Source: UBA1141 sp963665155 (GTDB taxonomy: Bacteria > Chloroflexota > Dehalococcoidia > Lucifugimonadales > UBA3495). From it: 64,000 nucleotides of DNA. Shown here piece after piece: positions 45,038 to 53,327 of this stretch. The position numbers were made by a program, and so were the translations under genes. The notes beneath the pieces are model-generated. The model made no database searches, was not told where the DNA came from, and saw only the letters and a list, made by a program, of their open reading frames with translations. Each line of letters starts with the position of its first letter. The first letter of the stretch is position 1. The stretch is from NCBI GenBank assembly GCA_963665155.2, contig OY761986.2, positions 1,736,001 through 1,800,000 on the forward strand, given 5' to 3'.

Positions 45038-46255
45038 CTAATGCCCGGGTGAAACCTTAACGCCTTTGAGGCCGATGACCCCCCTATCCCTCAAGTCGGA
45101 GATCCCGCTGGCGTCATACCCGGCGGCGGCCAGAATTTCGTCATTGTGCTCGCCCAACAAAGGCGGGTGGCGCCGAATAGTAGCCGGTGAGCCAAGCAAT
45201 TTCATGGGAGAGTTGGGAATGCGCAAATCCGGAACCTCGGGGTGAGGGATATCAACGAACATATTGCGCGCTTCAACTTGTGGGTTGTTGACCACTTCGG
45301 ACACCCGGTTTATAGGACCGCAAGGAATCCCCGCGCCCGCGATCAGCTCGACCCAATGCTCGGTGGTCTCATTTGCGAATATATCGCTGAGGGCCGCTAC
45401 GCACTCGGCCCGGTGCTGCACCCGGTCGGTGTTGGTGGTAAACCGGGGGTCGTCCAAGAGGTCGTCATGACCAATCGTACGGCAGGTCCGCTCCCACAGC
45501 CCTTGGTTAGCGCAGCCCAGAATGAAATACCCATCGGAAGACTGAAAGCTCTGGTAGGGAACCAAGCTGGGGTGGCCCGAACCCATTCGGTGGGGTTCGT
45601 TGCCCGTGGCTAGGTAGCCGGTGGCGTGGTAGCTCATGGTGGCTACTTGACCGTCCAACAACGACGAGTCGATCAACTGGCCTTCTCCGGTGTTGTCCCG
45701 GTGCCGCAGCGCCGTCAGGATGGAGCCGTAGGTCATCATCCCCGTAAATAGGTCAACCAAGGAATATCCCACACGTAGGGGCAAGCCGTCCGGCTCGCCG
45801 GTCAGGTGCATCAACCCACTGTAGGCCTGGATTAGCAAGTCATATCCCGGCATGTGGGCCATGGGACCGGTGCGCCCATAGCCTGAGATTGTCGTGTAGA
45901 TTATGTCCGGATTAATCTTACGGACCTCGTCATATCCCAAACCCAGGCGTTCCAAGGTGCCGCCTCGGAAGCTCTCGACCATGATATCCGCTTCAGCGGC
46001 CAGGCCAAGGACAATGTCGATCCCTTCTTTCTCTTTCAGGTTGATCGACAGGCTACGTTTGTTGCGGTTGAAGGTAAGGAACTGGGTGCTAACATCGTTC
46101 CAGAACGGAGTCCAGCCCCGGGTTTCGTCGCCGTGTCCCGGCTCTTCGATCTTCACCACGTCCGCTCCCATATCGCCCAACATCATGGTGCAAAACGGGC
46201 CAGCCAAAGTTCGGGTCAAATCCACTACCTTGATGTTTTCCAAAGCCGCGGCCAT
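45038..46255 (-). CDS. CaiB/BaiF-type CoA transferase (family III)
   Basis: 405 aa. The start has V-V-D-L-T-R-T-L-A-G-P-F-C-T near residues 10-23 and G-A-D-V-V-K-I-E-E-P-G near 30. G-Y-D-L-L-I-Q-A near 140 and Y-S-L-V-D-L-F-T-G near 165 hold the catalytic Asp. C-terminal blocks G-I-P-C-G-P-I near 314 and R-H-P-P-L-L-G-E-H-N near 370 are also typical. It moves CoA between carboxylic acids. GGGGAGG precedes the ATG. The substrate is unknown. Confidence 0.92.
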   Translation of the reverse strand: MAAALENIKVVDLTRTLAGPFCTMMLGDMGADVVKIEEPGHGDETRGWTPFWNDVSTQFLTFNRNKRSLSINLKEKEGIDIVLGLAAEADIMVESFRGGTLERLGLGYDEVRKINPDIIYTTISGYGRTGPMAHMPGYDLLIQAYSGLMHLTGEPDGLPLRVGYSLVDLFTGMMTYGSILTALRHRDNTGEGQLIDSSLLDGQVATMSYHATGYLATGNEPHRMGSGHPSLVPYQSFQSSDGYFILGCANQGLWERTCRTIGHDDLLDDPRFTTNTDRVQHRAECVAALSDIFANETTEHWVELIAGAGIPCGPINRVSEVVNNPQVEARNMFVDIPHPEVPDLRIPNSPMKLLGSPATIRRHPPLLGEHNDEILAAAGYDASGISDLRDRGVIGLKGVKVSPGH

Positions 46256-46368
46256 GTGTACCTCCCCGGCATTCGCAAGATTTAGCGAGAATCAGCGCCT
46301 GGTTTTGCCAGAGGGCATTATAGCATGGGGTGATGCAGTTTTTGCTCCTGTCTTTCGTTGAGCCATCG

Positions 46369-46415
46369 TTGAACCCCGCGTTGAACCCCGCGTTGACCCC
46401 CGCGTTGACCCTGCC
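46369..46415. repeat. 12-bp tandem repeat, four copies
   Basis: TTGAACCCCGCG occurs twice, then TTGACCCCCGCG and a degraded fourth copy, between the CaiB gene and the ribokinase start. Confidence 0.85.
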
Positions 46416-46477
46416 ATTCCTGGGTGCTAGCTTGAGTCATCCGGTAAATCGGCACAGACAAATGGGAAAGAATAACA

Positions 46478-47288
46478 ATGCAGGATTCTCAACCCGCAGT
46501 GGTGGTGCTAGGCGGCATCAACATCGACTTGGTCACGGTTGCGGAGCGGTTCCCCGAAGCGGGAGAGACCGTCGTGGGCAACCGCTTTCTGACCTACGCT
46601 GGCGGCAAAGGGGCCAACCAGGCGGTAGCTGCGGCGCGAATGGGAGCGGCCACCGCTATGGTTGGCAAGGTGGGCGACGACATTTTCGGCAGCCAGCTAA
46701 TAGATTCTCTGGCCGCCAGCGGTGTGGATGTGTCCCGAGTTTCCGTTGAGCCTGGAGCAACCTCGGGCATTGCCGTCATAAACATAGACGCATCCTCGCA
46801 AAATCGCATCATCCAAGTGCTAGGCGCCAACGAAACTTGCGGCCAGGCTGAAGGGGAACGGGTAATCCAAGCCTTGGTCGGCGCATCCACGCTGATGCTG
46901 CAACTGGAGGTTTCCGTGGAACTCTCTCTGACCGTGGCTCGCCAAGCCGCAGCCATGGGCAAGAGGGTGATCTTGGACCCCGGCCCGGTACGCCCCCTCC
47001 CCGCCGAGTTTTACACCCTGTGCAGCGTAATCACGCCCAACGAAACCGAGGCCCAAGCCTTGGTTGGGTTTCCGGTAACCGACGTGCCATCGGCGGCTAG
47101 GGCAGCCAGCACTTTGCTGGAAAGAGGCGTCGGAGCGGCAGTGGTGAAGTTGGCCGCTCAAGGCGCTTATTACGCCACTCAAGAGAGTGGCCAACACGTC
47201 CCGGCCATTCCCGTTGAGGCGGTGGACTCGGTCGCGGCGGGAGACGCCTTTAATGGTGCCTTGGCGGCATCTCTTTCAGCCGGGGTGC
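46478..47288 (+). pseudogene. rbsK: Ribokinase, N-terminal part (gene split by mobile elements)
   Basis: The PfkB-family kinase is readable from M-Q-D-S to A-G-V (270 codons). It has G-G-I-N-I-D near residue 12, A-G-G-K-G-A-N-Q-A near 41, T-P-N-E-T-E near 187 and the catalytic A-A-G-D-A-F-N-G near 252. At 47289 a CTAG begins a 145-bp element; the frame then reads 40 foreign residues to a stop at 47410. The missing C-terminus lies intact 2 kb downstream at 49303. The product here keeps the catalytic Asp but lacks the last ~40 residues that complete the nucleotide site. Confidence 0.88.
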
Positions 47289-47292
47289 CTAG

Positions 47293-47437
47293 TATTACAA
47301 CGACGGATCACAAAAAAGGGGCCTTGAGCACCTCTTCATGGCTGTTAGGCGCGTGGGCTGACAGCTTTGTGGTCTTGCGTTCCGCGAAGCGATTTCTGCC
47401 CCAAAACTGACCAATTTGAGAAAGCGTCGTTGTAATA
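47293..47437. mobile_element. 145-bp MITE-like element related to IS701 ends
   Basis: Ends TATTACAACGACG and its complement form a 13-bp perfect inverted repeat. CTAG lies on both sides (47289-47292 and 47438-47441). The first ten bases equal the ends of the IS701 element at 35943. There is no transposase, so it is probably a non-autonomous derivative moved by an IS701-type transposase. Confidence 0.8.
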
Positions 47438-47441
47438 CTAG

Positions 47442-49302
47442 AACTCCGGCCGAAAAGTACCCTGACCTAGGCTGTCCCGATATACTGGGCAAGAGATTTA
47501 ATAAATGGGTGTGGGAGGTTGAGGATGCTGGGAGTACGGTCGGCGCAACGAGGGCTGCTGGAAGCGGATCACCTGTACCTGGACTATGTGGGCCGGGGCT
47601 CCTTCTATGGCTTCCTGGCCTCCCTGCGGGGACAGCTATTTCGAGACGAAGAGTTCGCCGAGCTATATTGCCCAGACAATGGCCGGGATAGCGTGCCCCC
47701 AAGTCTGGTGGCCACTGCGCTGTTGTTGCAAGCCTACGACAAAGTCAGCGACGCCGAAGCCAAACAGCGGGCGGATTTTGATATCCGGTGGAAGGTGGCG
47801 TTGGGGATTGAGGTGGAGGACCGGCCCTTTGCCAAGAGCACGCTGCAGCTGTTTCGAGCCCAGCTGATCCTCCACGACCGGGTGCGGGCCGTCTTTCAGC
47901 GCAGCCTCCAATTCGCCCGGCAGACCGGATACCTGAAAGGACGCCGGATGAAGGTGGCGGTAGACACCACCTACATTCTGGGCCGAGGGGCGGTCAAGGA
48001 CACCTACAACTTGCTGGCCGACGGCATAGTCCAGGTAGTGCGGGCGCTTTCGGACCTGGATGGGACGCGGCCCGAGGAATGGGCCTTGAGACACGGTCTG
48101 GAACTCTACTTTGGCTCCAGTGTGAAGGGAGAGGCAGAGATTGACTGGGACAACCAGAAAGAGCGGCAAGCCTTACTGCAGAAGATAGTAGCCGATGCCG
48201 ACCTGGTGTTGGAGCTGGCCCGTCAGGTCCAGGGTCAGTTCCCCGAGGAGAGCCCCCAGCGCCAGGGTATAGTGGAAGCGGCGGAGTTGCTGGGGCAACT
48301 GTTACTGCAGGATGTGGAACGCCAGGAGGATGGCCCAGCCCTGAAGGATGGGGTAAGCCGGGACCGCATCCCTTCGGTACACGACCCGGAGATGCGCCAC
48401 GGCCGTAAAAGCAGCAGCAAACGCTTCGACGGACATAAGGCTGCGGTGGTGGTGGATACCGATTCCCAACTGGTGACCGCGGTAGACATCCTGCCCGGCA
48501 ATGCCGGTGACAACACTGGAGTCCTGGAACTGGTGGAGCAGAGTGAGGAGAACACGGGCATAGCGGTGGAGGAGACTATCGGGGATGCGGCCTATGGGGA
48601 TGGCGGGACGCGGCAGGCCTTTGCCGATGCTGGTCGGACTCTAATAGCCAAGGTGCCGGGTCGCCCTAATAAGGCCTGCTTCCCCAAGGAGGACTTCCAG
48701 ATCGACTTGGAGGCAGGAACCTGCACCTGCCCAGCCGGTAATGTTACCCACACCCTGCGGACCTTCGGCACCCGGACCAACCGGTTGGGTCGGACCTACC
48801 TGGCCCGGAGTTTCCAATTCGACCCGGCGGTCTGCGGCGTATGCCCCCTGCGGTCCCAGTGCGTGGCGGCGCGGTACGGGGCGGGACGCACCGTAGCCCT
48901 GCATCCCCAAGAGGCGCTCTTGCAACAAGCCCGGGACTTCCAGCGGAGTGAGGGCTTTGCTGAATACCGTAGGCTGCGCCAGGCGGCCGAGCATCGCCTG
49001 GCGCGGCTGGCGCAACTGGGGGTCCGCCAATCTCGCTACTTCGGCCGAGCCAAGACCCGATTCCAACTACTCATGGCGGCCACGGTGGCCAACCTGACCC
49101 TGGTGGCTACCAAGATGGGGATGATATCTCCGGCTCCAGGCTCCTCTCACGATAAACCGGACCAGCAAGCCCCAGGGTCGCCCATCGTTACTACCCAATT
49201 CATATTGGCCGCAGCCAACTGGGTCACTCTTAGCCTCAGACTTACAGTCCACTGGTTATCCTCCACGCCATCCCGTCACAGCAGGGCTTTTCAGCCGGGT
49301 TT
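47442..49302 (+). mobile_element. IS1182-family insertion sequence
   Basis: 1861 bp. The left end AACTCCGGCCGAAAAG and the right end (inverted) AAACCCGGCTGAAAAG form an imperfect terminal repeat. CTAG flanks both sides (47438-47441 and 49303-49306). The left CTAG is shared with the MITE, so one element used the duplicated target of the other. Confidence 0.82.
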
Positions 49303-49306
49303 CTAG
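47525..49306 (+). CDS. IS1182-family transposase
   Basis: 593-aa DDE transposase. N-terminal DUF772-type region with G-S-F-Y-G-F-L-A near residue 22; V-A-V-D-T-T-Y-I-L-G near 145 (first Asp); G-D-A-A-Y-G-D-G near 355 (second Asp); a Cys-rich segment with C-T-C-P-A-G near 400 and V-C-G-V-C-P-L-R-S-Q-C near 437. The frame is uninterrupted. The stop TAG is the last three bases of the flanking CTAG, so the element relies on its target site to end translation. TTG 47519 is an alternative start. Confidence 0.88.
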   Translation: MLGVRSAQRGLLEADHLYLDYVGRGSFYGFLASLRGQLFRDEEFAELYCPDNGRDSVPPSLVATALLLQAYDKVSDAEAKQRADFDIRWKVALGIEVEDRPFAKSTLQLFRAQLILHDRVRAVFQRSLQFARQTGYLKGRRMKVAVDTTYILGRGAVKDTYNLLADGIVQVVRALSDLDGTRPEEWALRHGLELYFGSSVKGEAEIDWDNQKERQALLQKIVADADLVLELARQVQGQFPEESPQRQGIVEAAELLGQLLLQDVERQEDGPALKDGVSRDRIPSVHDPEMRHGRKSSSKRFDGHKAAVVVDTDSQLVTAVDILPGNAGDNTGVLELVEQSEENTGIAVEETIGDAAYGDGGTRQAFADAGRTLIAKVPGRPNKACFPKEDFQIDLEAGTCTCPAGNVTHTLRTFGTRTNRLGRTYLARSFQFDPAVCGVCPLRSQCVAARYGAGRTVALHPQEALLQQARDFQRSEGFAEYRRLRQAAEHRLARLAQLGVRQSRYFGRAKTRFQLLMAATVANLTLVATKMGMISPAPGSSHDKPDQQAPGSPIVTTQFILAAANWVTLSLRLTVHWLSSTPSRHSRAFQPGF

Positions 49307-49425
49307 AAAATGCTATGCGCCTGGCTACGGCTGCGGGAGCGTTGGCGGTGAGCAAGTTCGGCGCTCAAGACTCCATGCCGCTGAGAGGCGAGGTGATGGA
49401 GTTGCTCGCTCGCCACGGTCTTTGA
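49303..49425 (+). pseudogene. rbsK: Ribokinase, displaced C-terminal part
   Basis: Right after the IS1182 end the frame reads L-E-N-A-M-R-L-A-T-A-A-G-A-L-A-V, then K-F-G-A-Q-D-S-M-P and a stop at 49423-49425. This is the family-typical end of ribokinase (A-x-x-A-A-A-L-A-V-T-x-x-G-A-x-x-S-x-P). Together with 46478-47288 it makes ~310 residues, the usual length. Joining at one CTAG leaves the frame out by one base, so a few bases changed at the junction. Confidence 0.85.
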
Positions 49426-49492
49426 CAACTAGCAATGCCGTCGAACCTCATTTAGATCCGCATACCATCCGAAGTTGATTTCCGGGGCGCTC

Positions 49493-50071
49493 TTACGATC
49501 CTATTGCCTTCACAGGGTGGGAAGGCCAGCGATTCAGAATTGGGGCCGCAATCCCGCCGGAGACCTGAACAAATATTAGTATCGTTACTGCCCACCAGAA
49601 TGGGGCCGACCTGATTTCTACAATTATGGCGATAACAGCCAGGGCCAGTACCAGGCCGGAAGCAGCGCCAGCGGTTAGCCAAGCTGTTCTGGCTATGAGG
49701 GCCCGGGGTCGCGTCATCAGTAGTAGCCAGCACACCTGGCACAAAGAAACCGACCCAAGTGACGCAATGGCAACGCTTTTCCAATAGGCGTCGGAGTCTG
49801 GGGTGCCCCAAATTCCTCCGACAAACAGCAGGTAGGCCAAACCGGCGATCCCCAATCCGGCGTATCCCCAGTACCGGTGATTAGCCCGTTGAGCCAGCAA
49901 CGACGGCGTCAAGGCCAGCAAACTGAACCCCGATAAGGAAAGGGCCGTGAGCAAGAACCTCCCACGAGTTTTGGTGTACTCCCCCAAGGCACCCATGATC
50001 ACCACTACAAGTCCGGCAGCCAAAAGAGACACCAGCAGGACCAAGATCACTCGTTTGGGAGTTAAAGGCAT
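49493..50071 (-). CDS. Multi-pass membrane protein, unknown function
   Basis: 192 aa with about six hydrophobic helices (around residues 6-25, 40-58, 70-88, 103-118, 128-148, 160-175), short loops and a basic N-terminus (P-L-T-P-K-R). No family motif was recognised. I chose the ATG at 50071; ATG 50077 is two codons earlier. It is monocistronic, divergent from the NUDIX gene. Confidence 0.55.
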   Translation of the reverse strand: MPLTPKRVILVLLVSLLAAGLVVVIMGALGEYTKTRGRFLLTALSLSGFSLLALTPSLLAQRANHRYWGYAGLGIAGLAYLLFVGGIWGTPDSDAYWKSVAIASLGSVSLCQVCWLLLMTRPRALIARTAWLTAGAASGLVLALAVIAIIVEIRSAPFWWAVTILIFVQVSGGIAAPILNRWPSHPVKAIGS

Positions 50072-50334
50072 AAGCAATCAGCCATCAGCGGTCAGCTCTC
50101 AGCCAACTGAGCCCATGCGGGGAGGCTAGGCAGAACTGTACGGCCGCCAATCCAAGAAGGGACGCGAATCGATGAAAAGGAATTAGATATTGCCTCTAAC
50201 ACGTGAGTCCAACAAGGGGTGTTACACGAAACCCTAAGTTTTGATAGCTGATAGCTGATTGCTAATTGCTGATTGCTGAATAGTGACATCTGGCGTCTCC
50301 CCATATTAGACCATCGTGATATGCTCGGGGAACT

Positions 50335-50835
50335 ATGCTCCAAGAGGAAAAATATTGTCCTGCCTGCACCACACCCATGGTGTTAAAGGACGTTTTCGGC
50401 ACCCAACGACCCGCCTGCCCGAACTGTCGTCACGTTGTGTACCACGATCCCAAGGTCGCCGCCACTTGCATCGTGGAGAGAAAGGGCCGGATCCTTATGA
50501 TCCGACGGGCTTTGCAACCGGGCATGGGTCTGTGGTGCATGCCGGGAGGGTACGTGGACCGTGGCGAGGTAGTGGAAGAAGCCGCCGCCCGTGAGGTCTT
50601 CGAGGAGACGGGCTTGGTAGTCGAAGTGGAGCGCCTGGTGGGCCTCTTTTCAGAAAAGGGCCGCCAGGTAATGGTTGCCGCTTTCTCGGCCAAGGAAACC
50701 GGCGGCGATCTACAAGCCGGTCCCGAAGCCCAAGACGTGGGATTTTTTCTCCGGGAAGAGTTGCCGCCCCTAGCTTTCCCCAATGACGTTCACATTCTGG
50801 AACGGTGGCGGGAACTGCAAGACGGACTGAATTGA
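50335..50835 (+). CDS. NUDIX hydrolase with N-terminal zinc ribbon
   Basis: 166 aa. Cys8/Cys11 and Cys28/Cys31 form a zinc ribbon (Y-C-P-A-C and A-C-P-N-C-R). The NUDIX box G-G-Y-V-D-R-G-E-V-V-E-E, continuing to R-E-V-F-E-E-T-G-L, is complete at about 71-94. Similar proteins are ADP-ribose or NADH pyrophosphatase-like; the SQPWPFPxS motif of NudC was not seen, so NADH specificity is not supported. The comF start overlaps its stop. Confidence 0.87.
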   Translation: MLQEEKYCPACTTPMVLKDVFGTQRPACPNCRHVVYHDPKVAATCIVERKGRILMIRRALQPGMGLWCMPGGYVDRGEVVEEAAAREVFEETGLVVEVERLVGLFSEKGRQVMVAAFSAKETGGDLQAGPEAQDVGFFLREELPPLAFPNDVHILERWRELQDGLN

Positions 50836-51539
50836 GTCTCGCCGCAAAGTCTCTGCTATCCAGGTTGTCGGGCCCTGCCTTGGACTTTTTGTTTCCCATG
50901 TCTTGCGCTGGCTGCGGAAGGGAAGGAAAGTTTCTCTGCCACAATTGCGTTGCCAGCCTCCCGCAACTGAAGAAACCATACTGCGTCCTCTGCGCCTCCC
51001 CAGGCCAATCACCTCACTGCAGTTGGTGCCGCGAGTTGACCCCAGCGTATGAAGGTATCCGAGCACCATTTCTCTTCGACGGGGCTATCAGAAGCGCAGT
51101 TTACGCATTTAAGTACCACGGACTAAAAGCAGCGGCTCCGGAACTCGGCCATTTACTGGCCGACTACCTGAAACTGCAACCAATGGTTGGCAACGTGTTA
51201 GTCCCCGTGCCTCTGCACTCCCGGCGTCTGCGGCACCGAGGCTACAATCAATCGGCCTTGCTGGCCAAGGAACTTGGTAAGCTCACCGGAATCGGCGTGG
51301 AACCGAGGTTGCTGACTCGGAAAAAAGACGCGATACCTCAAGTACATACAACCACTAAAAACCAGCGCCGGGACAATGTTGCCGGTAGTTTCTCCTGCAC
51401 GAGTGACCTCTCAAACAAGTCGGTAATCCTTGTGGACGATGTGGCCACCACGGGCAGCACATTGTCGGCCTGCGCTGCCGCCTTGAAGAGATCGGGAGCA
51501 TCGTCCGTTTGGGGGTTGGTTTTAGCCCGTGAGGGCTAG
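50832..51539 (+). CDS. comF: ComF-family phosphoribosyltransferase-like protein
   Basis: An N-terminal Cys-rich zinc finger (C-A-G-C-G-R near residue 24, C-H-N-C, C-V-L-C, C-S-W-C) is followed by a PRTase fold: P-V-P-L-H-S-R-R-L-R-H-R-G near 127-139, Y-N-Q-S-A, and the PRPP loop V-I-L-V-D-D-V-A-T-T-G-S-T near 197. ComF proteins take part in DNA uptake in transformable bacteria, but many carriers are not known to be competent. TTG 50832 overlaps the NUDIX stop (TTGA); GTG 50805 is an alternative. Its 3' 170 bp are duplicated at 52461. Confidence 0.88.
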   Translation: MSLAAKSLLSRLSGPALDFLFPMSCAGCGREGKFLCHNCVASLPQLKKPYCVLCASPGQSPHCSWCRELTPAYEGIRAPFLFDGAIRSAVYAFKYHGLKAAAPELGHLLADYLKLQPMVGNVLVPVPLHSRRLRHRGYNQSALLAKELGKLTGIGVEPRLLTRKKDAIPQVHTTTKNQRRDNVAGSFSCTSDLSNKSVILVDDVATTGSTLSACAAALKRSGASSVWGLVLAREG

Positions 51540-51590
51540 TGCCATCACGGAACCCGTAGAGCAGGTTTCGGCTCTGTCCAATTGAGTTCG

Positions 51591-51851
51591 ATGCAGTGTA
51601 CAGGTTTTGTAAACGTCATTCATGCGCGGGACGGAATCCACGACGCGCTTTACGGGGAATGGAGCCAACAATTGAAGGCTCTATGGTGCAACGGGAAAGG
51701 CACTGACAGCGCCGCACAGCCCGATACGGTGGAAGAACCGCTAGAACACTACTGCCAGGCGCATGGCGTACTATTCAAGCAATACAGTAAGGGAGATTCA
51801 TTCTTGTACGCGCACAAGGCAGGTGATGCCTGGTGGAACGAACTAAAGTAG
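51591..51851 (+). CDS. Small uncharacterised protein, copy 1 (86 aa)
   Basis: Starts M-Q-C-T-G and ends G-D-A-W-W-N-E-L-K. The C-terminal Y-C-Q-A-H-G-V-L-F-K and L-Y-A-H-K-A-G-D-A-W-W resemble small phage- and Chloroflexota-type proteins with C-x2-H and Y-A-H-x3-G-D patterns, without known function. Copy 2 at 52681 differs by many substitutions and two whole-codon indels, yet keeps the frame and the same length, which indicates a real protein. ATG 51591 is shared by both copies. Confidence 0.7.
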   Translation: MQCTGFVNVIHARDGIHDALYGEWSQQLKALWCNGKGTDSAAQPDTVEEPLEHYCQAHGVLFKQYSKGDSFLYAHKAGDAWWNELK

Positions 51852-51864
51852 CATACAGCATCAA

Positions 51865-51894
51865 CAGGCCCCCGGTGTAGCAACCGGGGGCCTG
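51865..51894. terminator. GC-rich hairpin after the 86-aa ORF, copy 1
   Basis: 12-bp stem CAGGCCCCCGGT with its complement around a 6-nt loop, 14 bp after the stop. No T-run follows, so terminator function is likely but not canonical. Confidence 0.6.
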
Positions 51895-51933
51895 AATCGG
51901 ATACAAAGTGAAATATGCCTACGTTGTGTAACT

Positions 51934-52237
51934 TTAGGCTGAAGCCTCGACGCTCAATTCATAATGTTCTATGGTGACAGGCCCGGCCATAACACTGGCA
52001 ACCTTGGCAAGAACCTCTTCTTGGAGTTGCCCGCTAGTTTCTACTGCCAGCATATCCGCTTCCGTATCCCAGACAGAAAATGCGAAGAATTTGCCGCTGG
52101 CCGCGTTGGTCATTACATAGTAACCTTCAAATCTCTTCTGGGCCTTGGCAAATGGGAACTACTTCGTTATTGTCTATGTCAATGAATTCTTGCATCTTGC
52201 CGGGTTGAACTTGGCCACTTGCCGCTCTGGCGTGCAT
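51934..52237 (-). pseudogene. ABM/ferredoxin-like barrel protein with frameshift, copy 1
   Basis: From ATG 52237 (AGGAGA 6 bp upstream) the minus strand reads M-H-A-R-A-A-S-G-Q-V-Q-P-G-K-M, then D-N-N-E-V-V-P-I. At the ATTTGCC run (52147-52153) one extra T shifts the frame. Removing it gives A-K-A-Q-K-R-F-E-G-Y-Y-V, then F-A-F-S-V-W-D-T-E-A and a stop at 51934. The ~100-residue protein is a typical antibiotic-biosynthesis-monooxygenase-like barrel. Plus-strand frames here (for example 51964-52185) are shadows. Confidence 0.75.
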
Positions 52238-52368
52238 TAAGTCTCTCCTAGTATTTTGGATTCTTCATATTAGCTTGGCAGCGATTACGGGTCAAGCTTT
52301 TGTAAGAGTAATAGTTAGGATCCACTCCCCATCAGGTATAATTGGTCACTCTCTTGGAAGTGAAATTA

Positions 52369-52478
52369 TGTCAATTGATAATACCGGCGCAGTTAGCGCG
52401 GCATTGTATGCGCGTGTCTCAACCGACGACGAACGGGGGCGCCAGACCATCGACAACCAAGAACAATGTTGCCGGTAG
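52369..52478 (+). pseudogene. Serine recombinase 5' fragment, copy 1
   Basis: M-S-I-D-N-T-G then A-A-L-Y-A-R-V-S-T-D-D, the N-terminal strand with the nucleophilic Ser of serine recombinases, then G-R-Q-T-I-D-N-Q. At 52461 the frame runs into the duplicated comF 3' end and stops. A TATAAT lies at 52337-52342, about 27 bp before the ATG. Confidence 0.75.
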
Positions 52479-52629
52479 TTTTTCCTGCACGAGTGATCTC
52501 TCAAACGGGTCGGTAATCCTTGTGGGCGATGTGGCCACCACGGGCAGCACATTGTCGGCCTGCGCTGCCGCCTTGAAGAGATCGGGAGCATCGTCCGTTT
52601 GGAGGTTGGTTTTAGCCCGTGAGGGCTAG
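52461..52629 (+). pseudogene. Duplicated comF 3' fragment
   Basis: Repeats the last ~55 codons of comF in frame, ending in V-L-A-R-E-G. The PRPP-loop V-D-D-V has become V-G-D-V, losing the key first Asp. There is no start of its own, so it is a remnant created by the duplication. Confidence 0.85.
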
Positions 52630-52680
52630 TACCAACACGGAACCCGTAGAGCAGGTTTGGGCTCAGTCCAATCGAGTTCG

Positions 52681-52941
52681 ATGCAGTGTACAGGTTATGT
52701 AATCGTCATTCCTGCGCAGGTCGCAAACCACGACGCGCTTTGCGGGGAACTGAGCCAACAACTAAAGGCTGTATGGTGCGGGAAAGGCGTTGAGAGCGCC
52801 GTACAGCCCGCTACCGTGGAAGAACCGGGAGAACAACACTACTGCCAGGCGCATGGCGTACTATTCAAGCAATACAGTAAGGGAGATTCATTCTTGTACG
52901 CGCACAAGGCAGGTGATGCCTGGTGGAACGAACTAAAGTAG
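52681..52941 (+). CDS. Small uncharacterised protein, copy 2 (86 aa)
   Basis: Second copy of the ORF at 51591. Relative to copy 1 one Asn codon is missing (C-N-G-K versus C-G-K) and one codon is gained before H-Y-C-Q. All other changes are substitutions, concentrated in the first two thirds. The last ~32 residues are identical. Length and start are conserved. Confidence 0.7.
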   Translation: MQCTGYVIVIPAQVANHDALCGELSQQLKAVWCGKGVESAVQPATVEEPGEQHYCQAHGVLFKQYSKGDSFLYAHKAGDAWWNELK

Positions 52942-52954
52942 CATACAGCATCAA

Positions 52955-52984
52955 CAGGCCCCCGGTGTAGCAACCGGGGGCCTG
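52955..52984. terminator. GC-rich hairpin after the 86-aa ORF, copy 2
   Basis: Identical to the hairpin at 51865-51894, within the conserved core of the duplication. Confidence 0.6.
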
Positions 52985-53023
52985 AATCGGATACAAAGTG
53001 AAATATGCCTACGTTGTGTAACT

Positions 53024-53327
53024 TTAGGCTGAAGCCTCGACGCTCAATTCATAATGTTCTATGGTGACAGGCCCGGCCATAACACTGGCAACCTTGGCAA
53101 GAACCTCTTCTTGGAGTTGCCCGCTAGTTTCTACTGCCAGCATATCCGCTTCCGTATCCCAGACAGAAAATGCGAAGAATTTGCCGCTGGCCGCGTTGGT
53201 CATTACATAGTAACCTTCAAATCTCTTCTGGGCCTTGGCAAATGGGAACTACTTCGTTATTGTCTATGTCAATGAATTCTTGCATCTTGCCGGGTTGAAC
53301 TTGGCCACTTGCCGCTCTGGCGTGCAT
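53024..53327 (-). pseudogene. ABM/ferredoxin-like barrel protein with frameshift, copy 2
   Basis: Same sequence and same extra T (53237-53243) as copy 1. Because both lie in the identical core, the shared frameshift does not prove that it predates the duplication. Confidence 0.75.

Noticed and set aside
46369..46415. Possible iteron-type origin
   Set aside because: The repeats are only 12 bp, directly adjacent, and no replication initiator gene is nearby.
51964..52185. 73-codon plus frame duplicated at 53054
   Set aside because: Its duplication is explained by the 1.09-kb repeat. The opposite strand encodes the recognisable monooxygenase-like gene, so this is a shadow.
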